Source: Acidobacteriaceae bacterium
GTDB taxonomy: Bacteria; Acidobacteriota; Terriglobia; Terriglobales; Acidobacteriaceae
NCBI GenBank assembly: GCA_003140075.1
Contig: PLIO01000251.1
Span: 31,077-67,544 of the forward strand
Reading direction: 5' to 3'
Length of the DNA: 36,468 bases
Below the pieces are notes generated by a model that saw only the letters and a program-made list of their open reading frames with translations, did no database searches and was not told where the DNA came from. A program made the position numbers and the translations under genes. Positions 31,885 through 36,468 of this stretch are shown one piece after another. Numbering within the stretch: the stretch's first letter is position 1; each line of letters opens with the position of its first letter.

Positions 31885-32700
31885 CTAGCTGAGAAAAAAA
31901 TCTCCCCGGCAAACCAGGCGCGCCGCTCCACGAAGAAATATCTGATTCCCCTCTTTCCGTACTGTCTGGACTCCGCCCGGAGCATGCACTTGCACGGGCG
32001 ATTCCGCCCTTCCCGTCGCGATCGCGGCCACCGCGGAGGCGCAGGAACCCGTTCCGGAGGATTGCGTCTCCCCTACGCCGCGCTCAAAAAACCGAACTCT
32101 TACGTCATGCTTTCCATCGATTACGACAAGTTCGATGTTGACGCTGTGCTTGAACTCAGAACTGCGCTGAATCTTTGCCGCCTCCGCCTGCCAGTCGCCC
32201 GCAAAATCTCTCACGAACACGGCGTAGTGCGGATTCCCCAGCGAAACCGGAATCCCGCGCACTTCCTTCGCTCCGAGTTTCACCGCCAGTTCCGCTCCCA
32301 CCTGAGCTTCGCCCATCTCGACTTCAAAATCGTAATTGGATTCACTCCGCCCAGCCAGCCGGCAAGTTTTCAATCCGGCCCCGGTTTGGATTCTGATCTT
32401 CTCTATTCTCCGCTCCGCGCAAACATACGCCGCCACGCAGCGCGTGCCGTTGCCGGAAATCTCGGCTTTCGAGCCGTCGGCGTTGATCAGCCGAATTTCC
32501 AGGTCGGCCGTCGAGTGGGGATACATCCATTCCACTCCATCCGCCCCCACGCCATCGTGCCGGTCGCACATGCGCCTCGTGAGCGCCGCCAAGTCCGCCG
32601 AAGCTAGCGTGTCTTCGATGTTCAAAGAATCGACGAGTAGAAAGTCATTGCCGCACGCGCTGGCCTTCACAAACGGAATCACTATGGACGGAAGGCTCAC
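31885..32700 (-). CDS. dapF: Diaminopimelate epimerase-like protein with serine at both catalytic cysteine positions
   Basis: DapF interconverts LL- and meso-diaminopimelate for lysine and peptidoglycan synthesis. The 271-aa protein has the two-domain DapF fold: FVKASACGNDFLLVDS at the start, HDGVGADGVEWM, INADGSKAEISGNGTRCVAA, GNPHYAVFV, and RFFERGVGETQSSGTGSCAS. In E. coli the acid/base cysteines are in QCGNGARC (Cys 73) and QACGSGAC (Cys 217). The aligned residues here are Ser 82 (ISGNGTRC) and Ser 215 (QSSGTGSC), both encoded by TCC, one base from a Cys codon. Cys 88 and Cys 220 are retained nearby. The GTG start overlaps the upstream MgtC-like gene by 4 nt (GTGA). Activity with this pair is uncertain. 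Confidence 0.88.
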   Translation of the reverse strand: MSLPSIVIPFVKASACGNDFLLVDSLNIEDTLASADLAALTRRMCDRHDGVGADGVEWMYPHSTADLEIRLINADGSKAEISGNGTRCVAAYVCAERRIEKIRIQTGAGLKTCRLAGRSESNYDFEVEMGEAQVGAELAVKLGAKEVRGIPVSLGNPHYAVFVRDFAGDWQAEAAKIQRSSEFKHSVNIELVVIDGKHDVRVRFFERGVGETQSSGTGSCASAVAAIATGRAESPVQVHAPGGVQTVRKEGNQIFLRGAARLVCRGDFFLS

Positions 32701-33404
32701 TCCAATTCCACCGGCCCCAACGATGTCACGCTGCCGAGCACCGACGATGCCTGCAATTCACGCAGCAGGTTTTTCTGCTCGCGATTACATCCGGGAACGT
32801 CAAACTGCAGTCGGACATGCTGGCTCGTGCTTCCACTGACAACGTTTTGCATCATGCGGTGTCCGCTCTCCAGAATGCGGTTGACTTCCCGAGTGATCTC
32901 TTCCACGCTGGCGCCTGTTACTTCATAGCTGTTCAACAGTGTCTTCAAGCTGAAGGTCAACTCCAGATGGCCCAGAGAAAAGAGCGCAACCAGAATTAGG
33001 CCAGTAGCAAAAACTGCCGTAATGTAAAGGCCGCCGCCCGTGGCCATCGCCACCGAGGCCACCACAAATAAAGTTGCCGCCGTGGTCAGTCCAGTCGTCA
33101 GGCCACGCGTGTGCAGGATCGATCCCGCGCCGATGAACCCAATGCCGGGGATGATCTGCGCCGAAATGCGCGTGTGGTCGCCCAGGTGCTCCACCGCCAG
33201 CACATCCGAAAGAACCGTGAAAAGCGCCGCACCAAAGCAGATGAACATATTGGTGCGCAACCCCGCCGGCTGATGCCTGAGCTCCCGCTCCAGCCCGATG
33301 AGCCCACCCAGTATCGCCGCCAACACGCGACGGACCACGGAGGTTGCCACAATCCCGCTGGCCATTTCTCCGTGCAACAAATCGATGATGTGTTGCCAGT
33401 TCAT
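32697..33404 (-). CDS. MgtC/SapB family membrane protein
   Basis: With the ATG at 33404 the protein has 235 aa. The N-terminal half is a bundle of four or five TM segments with the family pattern RRVLAAILGGLIGLERELRH, GLRTNMFICFGAALFTVLSD, IIPGIGFIGAGSILHTRG, TGLTTAATLFVVASVAMATG and GGLYITAVFATGLILVALFS. The C-terminal 90 residues form a cytoplasmic ACT-like domain (SYEVTGASVEEITREVNRIL...). MgtC proteins are linked to growth at low magnesium and to control of ATP synthase or cation transport, but the biochemical role is unclear. A GTG start 51 nt upstream is possible but has no ribosome-binding site. It is coupled to dapF by a 4-nt overlap. Confidence 0.85.
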   Translation of the reverse strand: MNWQHIIDLLHGEMASGIVATSVVRRVLAAILGGLIGLERELRHQPAGLRTNMFICFGAALFTVLSDVLAVEHLGDHTRISAQIIPGIGFIGAGSILHTRGLTTGLTTAATLFVVASVAMATGGGLYITAVFATGLILVALFSLGHLELTFSLKTLLNSYEVTGASVEEITREVNRILESGHRMMQNVVSGSTSQHVRLQFDVPGCNREQKNLLRELQASSVLGSVTSLGPVELE

Positions 33405-33510
33405 GAGGCTCAATTCTTCGAACAGAACAAGCTTTGGATGGCCGAATTTTATCACTGCGGCGTGCCGACGCCGGAGAGTTCGGCGTTAACCCTGCTGATT
33501 ACCGCGTCTA

Positions 33511-35196
33511 CTATCGGGGCCTTGGAGTTCGCCCCTGGAAGATGGCTGCCCGCGGCTGCCCCGAGGTGTGGATCTCGACCAACGCAGTCAGCTGCCGGTC
33601 TCTCGCCGCAGCCCACACCGGGTCGCCTTCGAAGCCAATGACATAGTCCGCGTACTGCGCGGGATCTGCGAGTGCGCGCTCCCACAATCCTTCGGGATCG
33701 ACCGGTTGCTTCCAAACTCGATGATTGCCTTCGTAGATGGCGCGCTTTAGAGGAATTCCTTCCTGCTCCAGCGCGCCCACGTGCTGGCCCAGGTACATCA
33801 GCAGGGTGGAATCCGCTGGCAACGACTTGATCCAGCCTGCCACCTGCCTGTCCAGCGCCACGCGCCCGCGCATGTTGATCTCAGCCTCGCGACAGCAGAT
33901 CGGATCCGCCCGCCAAATTGCGGCGTAACTTGCCGCCGACAACCCAAAGACGCTCAGCAAGGTTGCCGCGCCTGCCCAGCGAATCCAGGAAGCTTCATTT
34001 CTCAGAATCTCTATTACGGATTGGACGATAGAAGAAATCCCCAGCGGCACAAACACTGCAAAAACCGGAAGCAGTTGTAGTCCGTAGCGCACGTTGTACT
34101 GGGAAAATGGCCACCACTGCGGCACGAAAATCGGCACGCTCCCGTACGCCACGGATAACGCATAAAACAGCGACGGAGCCCACAGGATCAACGCAACCCT
34201 CCCGCGCCCGCTGAACGCGGCCACCAGGCTTCCCATTAGCGCCAAAGCAAGCCACAGTCGCCCCAGCCAACTGGATTCGCTCATGTTGAGTTGCGCCGCT
34301 TTCAGGAAATACGAACCGGCAGCCAGCAGATTTCCCTTCGCCGGATTCACCGTCGCAGTTTTTTCTTCGATCGCTTTTGCAGAGTAAGGCCCGCTCGCGA
34401 ACTCCAGCGGATTGCGATAGACGACGGCGTTATACGCGAGCCAAAACACGGGGGCCGCTGCCGCCACCAACAGAAATTTCACCAGCATCATCCGCCACGG
34501 CAGATTGCGAGTTTGCAGTGCTCCACTCGTTGTTCCTTGGCCGCGCTGGAGGGTCAGTACGGCAGCTCCCACCACCAAGACACCGGCCAGAAACCATCCG
34601 TCGTATCGCGTCAAACACGCAGCCGCCAGACACAAGCCGCACTTCGTCAGCGAACGACTGGCCTTCTCTGCATCCGCCTGTCGCGCGAACTCGGCAAAAT
34701 ACACCAAGGCCCAGATGAACAGCGCCAGGTAGAGCGACTCGCCCATCGCGGTCGATTGTATGTAAATCAGATTCGGATTCCCGCCGTATACGATCGCCGA
34801 GGCCCATGCCGCAATCCTCGCCCCGCCGTTTATTTCCCCGTTGCGGCTCAAAGCCGTCCGCACCAGCCGGAAGATTCCCAGCACACCGAACACATACGCC
34901 GCCATCGACGGGATCGATCCGCCTGCGCCGGTCTGCCACATGTGCTTCGACACGATGAACGGGATCATGAGAAGGTGCGGTAGAGGAAGCCACACCGTGC
35001 CCAACTGCAGCAAGCCAGGAGTTCTTGAATCGAACACGCGGCGCGCGATGTTGATATGCGCAACGGCATCGCCGTACAGCAGCACATCTCCGCTCCGGTA
35101 GTAGAAGAGAAAAGAAAACACCGAGACGAAGATCGTAAGCCATATCAGTCGCACGGTCTCAATTTCGGAATGCGGTTTCGGCGGAGATTGCGGCAT
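33511..35196 (-). CDS. Integral membrane GT-C glycosyltransferase-like protein (GT39/ArnT type)
   Basis: The 561-aa protein has a first TM segment at about 17-34 and about ten more. In the first periplasmic loop the pattern YGDAVAHINIARRVFDS (Asp 43) followed by LGTVWLPLPHLLMIPF resembles the catalytic Asp loop of polyprenyl-phosphate-sugar dependent GT-C enzymes. NPNLIYIQSTAMGESLYLAL and CLTRYDGWFLAGVLVVG are typical of these families. A soluble C-terminal domain of about 120 residues follows (WIKSLPADSTLLMYLGQHVG, DYVIGFEGDPVWAAARDRQL). It probably transfers a lipid-linked sugar to an envelope acceptor. It starts one base inside the stop of the PfkB gene (TGATG) and is therefore coupled to it. 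The acceptor is unknown. Confidence 0.79.
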   Translation of the reverse strand: MPQSPPKPHSEIETVRLIWLTIFVSVFSFLFYYRSGDVLLYGDAVAHINIARRVFDSRTPGLLQLGTVWLPLPHLLMIPFIVSKHMWQTGAGGSIPSMAAYVFGVLGIFRLVRTALSRNGEINGGARIAAWASAIVYGGNPNLIYIQSTAMGESLYLALFIWALVYFAEFARQADAEKASRSLTKCGLCLAAACLTRYDGWFLAGVLVVGAAVLTLQRGQGTTSGALQTRNLPWRMMLVKFLLVAAAAPVFWLAYNAVVYRNPLEFASGPYSAKAIEEKTATVNPAKGNLLAAGSYFLKAAQLNMSESSWLGRLWLALALMGSLVAAFSGRGRVALILWAPSLFYALSVAYGSVPIFVPQWWPFSQYNVRYGLQLLPVFAVFVPLGISSIVQSVIEILRNEASWIRWAGAATLLSVFGLSAASYAAIWRADPICCREAEINMRGRVALDRQVAGWIKSLPADSTLLMYLGQHVGALEQEGIPLKRAIYEGNHRVWKQPVDPEGLWERALADPAQYADYVIGFEGDPVWAAARDRQLTALVEIHTSGQPRAAIFQGRTPRPR

Positions 35197-36119
35197 CAGT
35201 CGAGGTGGGTGAGTTCGCGAAAAATCTGAAACCGTGCGTCAATTTCTTCCCGAGTGAGCGACTGCAGCCGCTCCGTGCCGAAACTTTCAACGGCGAACGA
35301 TCCCATCACTCCGCCGTAGAACAGCGCCCGCTTCAGGACTTCGCGATTTAAAGCTTCCTGCGATGCCACATAGCCCATGAAGCCGCCGGCGAAAGAATCG
35401 CCGGCACCCGTCGGATCTTTGACTTCATCAATGGGCAGAGTCGGCGCTCGAAACGGATGACGCCCGGTGCCAAATGCCCCGTCCCGGAAAAAAATCGTCG
35501 CTCCGTATTCGCCATGCTTGATAACCAATGCCTGCGGCCCCATGGTCAGCACCTTTTGCGCGGCGCGCGGCAAGTTTTTTTCCCCCGCCAGCATCTTGGT
35601 CTCGGTGTCGTTGATCAGGAGCACATTCACCAACTTCAGGGTCTCGGCAAGTTCCTGGCGCGCACCTTGGATCCAGTAATTCATGGTGTCGCATCCGGTC
35701 AGCAGGACCCTGCTCATTTTTCGCCGCACATTGGCTTGCAAGGTTGGCTGGATGTTTGCCAGGAACAGGACTTCCGAATCTTCGTACTCTTTCGGAATTT
35801 GCGGCTGAAATTTTTCAAATACGTTCAGATCGGTGAAGTTCGTCTTGGCCTCGTTGAGGTTTTCAGCGTAGGAACCGCCCCAGCGAAAGGTCTTGCCCGC
35901 AGCGCGCTCGATGCCGCGAGTATCCACTCCGCGCTTCTTCAGAACGTTTTCGTGCTGTGGGCCAAAGTCTTCGCCTACAACCGCCACCACGCGCACCTCC
36001 GTGAAATAGCTGGCGGCCAGCGAAAAGTACGTCGCCGCCCCGCCGAGAATACCCGTCACGCTGCCCGAAGGCGACGTAATGTCATCGAACGCAACCGACC
36101 CCACAACGACAATGCTCAT
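35196..36119 (-). CDS. PfkB family carbohydrate/nucleoside kinase
   Basis: This cytoplasmic ribokinase-fold kinase phosphorylates a sugar or nucleoside with ATP. The 307-aa protein opens with VVVGSVAFDDITSPSGSVTG and LGGAATYFSLAA (substrate-site Gly-Gly). It then has VVGEDFGPQHENVLKKRGVD, NDTETKMLAGE, VIKHGEYGATIFF and the PfkB signature DPTGAGDSFAGGFMGY (Asp 235, catalytic base Asp 241, anion hole GAGD). The substrate cannot be assigned by eye; the start resembles fructo- and adenosine-kinase-like members annotated as sugar kinases. GAGGAGAG lies 12 nt before the ATG. It is the first gene of the minus-strand run and is coupled to the glycosyltransferase, so a sugar that feeds an envelope glycan is a reasonable guess. 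Confidence 0.88.
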   Translation of the reverse strand: MSIVVVGSVAFDDITSPSGSVTGILGGAATYFSLAASYFTEVRVVAVVGEDFGPQHENVLKKRGVDTRGIERAAGKTFRWGGSYAENLNEAKTNFTDLNVFEKFQPQIPKEYEDSEVLFLANIQPTLQANVRRKMSRVLLTGCDTMNYWIQGARQELAETLKLVNVLLINDTETKMLAGEKNLPRAAQKVLTMGPQALVIKHGEYGATIFFRDGAFGTGRHPFRAPTLPIDEVKDPTGAGDSFAGGFMGYVASQEALNREVLKRALFYGGVMGSFAVESFGTERLQSLTREEIDARFQIFRELTHLD

Positions 36120-36143
36120 ATTGAACGCGTCTCTCCTCGATTA

Positions 36144-36234
36144 AGTGGTCAGTGGCAAGTGATCAGTGGGCAGTACGATTTCTCAGGACACCGGGGTCCT
36201 GCTGGCCGTTGTCCACTGGTCACCGGCCACTTGC
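36144..36234. repeat. Degenerate 7-bp tandem repeat with an inverted partner
   Basis: AGTGGTC, AGTGGCA, AGTGATC and AGTGGGC are four consecutive 7-bp units (36144-36171). After about 40 bp an inverted copy follows (GTCCACTGGTCACCGGCCAC, 36211-36230), which covers the stop codon of the right-edge gene. Similar AGTGGTCAGTGG blocks are, from memory, common intergenic repeats in Acidobacteriota. Confidence 0.52.
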
Positions 36235-36468
36235 TTTCACATACTTCCCGATAATCAGCTTCAACTTCTTTTTCGTGGCAGCCGGTATCTTCTTGGGATC
36301 GGTCAAGATCGCGTGCGCAAGCGCCGAACCACATCTGCACGAACGCTCCCGCGGCATAGTGGCCACGGTCTCCCGCACAACCTTCGCTGCATTCTCCGCG
36401 TTCTTCGCCAGAACCGCCAGAATCTGATCCACGGACACCGAATCGTGATGCGGATGCCAGCAGTCGTA
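36220..36468 (-). CDS. Hypothetical protein, start beyond the right edge
   Basis: The frame is open from the right edge to a TGA at 36220-36222 (82 residues visible), so it probably starts outside the window; an internal GTG at 36438 would give 72 aa but has no ribosome-binding site. Visible sequence starts with DCWHPHHDSVSVDQILAVLA, continues with a helix (NAENAAKVVRETVATMPRER), a CRCGSALAHAILTD segment and a very basic end (KKIPAATKKKLKLIIGKYVK). The Cys-x-Cys and clustered His could bind metal, but no known motif fits. The stop codon lies inside an inverted repeat. Family and function unknown. Confidence 0.48.
   Translation of the reverse strand, partial: YDCWHPHHDSVSVDQILAVLAKNAENAAKVVRETVATMPRERSCRCGSALAHAILTDPKKIPAATKKKLKLIIGKYVKASGR

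Noticed and set aside
36144-36234. Possible CRISPR array
   Set aside because: Units are 7 bp without spacers. No CRISPR-like repeat-spacer pattern or cas gene is visible anywhere in the window.

Overview
The window looks like a chromosomal piece of an Acidobacteriota bacterium (Terriglobia-like). This rests on the combination of long lpxD, mpl, ldcA, dapF and korAB genes with proteins typical of that phylum: a GloVer-type tandem-repeat protein, a HAF-repeat remnant, an FG-GAP/ASH-domain protein and a conserved protein of unknown function at 14630-15109. It is an inference from gene content; no rRNA or phylogenetic marker was compared.

Region 1 (1 to about 3.9 kb) is accessory DNA and by eye more A/T-rich than the rest. 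It holds the tail of a Q/N-rich protein, a small membrane protein, an ISXO2-like (IS1595 family) transposase, a divergent pair of small genes (a 67-aa protein and a coiled-coil/winged-helix protein with a near-consensus, apparently leaderless promoter), a leucine-type tRNA with an alanine anticodon (UGC), a 42-aa lysine-rich protein and a PD-(D/E)XK endonuclease of the I-Ssp6803I type.

Region 2 (3.9 to 14.2 kb, minus strand) is housekeeping: korA-korB (2-oxoacid:ferredoxin oxidoreductase), dnaE-accA (replicative polymerase and acetyl-CoA carboxylase subunit), a secreted Ser/Gly-rich protein, and a CCA-adding/poly(A) polymerase with an unusual poly-proline and Lys/Ala-rich tail.

Region 3 (14.6 to 26.6 kb, mostly plus strand) is dominated by exported proteins: a lipoprotein, a beta-propeller protein, a multicopper oxidase, a two-repeat anchored protein, an FG-GAP protein and a GloVer protein, plus lpxD for lipid A. 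It contains a candidate stand-alone small RNA (about 15731-15907) and a secreted hydrolase gene that appears split into three pieces by an internal inversion (19964-21384).

Region 4 (26.7 to 36.1 kb, minus strand) is a tightly packed run reading pfkB-type kinase, GT-C glycosyltransferase, MgtC-like protein, dapF, ldcA, mpl, M61 peptidase, plsC, with several 1-4 nt overlaps. mpl, ldcA and dapF together point to peptidoglycan recycling and meso-diaminopimelate supply. The DapF has serine at both positions normally occupied by the catalytic cysteines. A partial unknown gene runs off the right edge.
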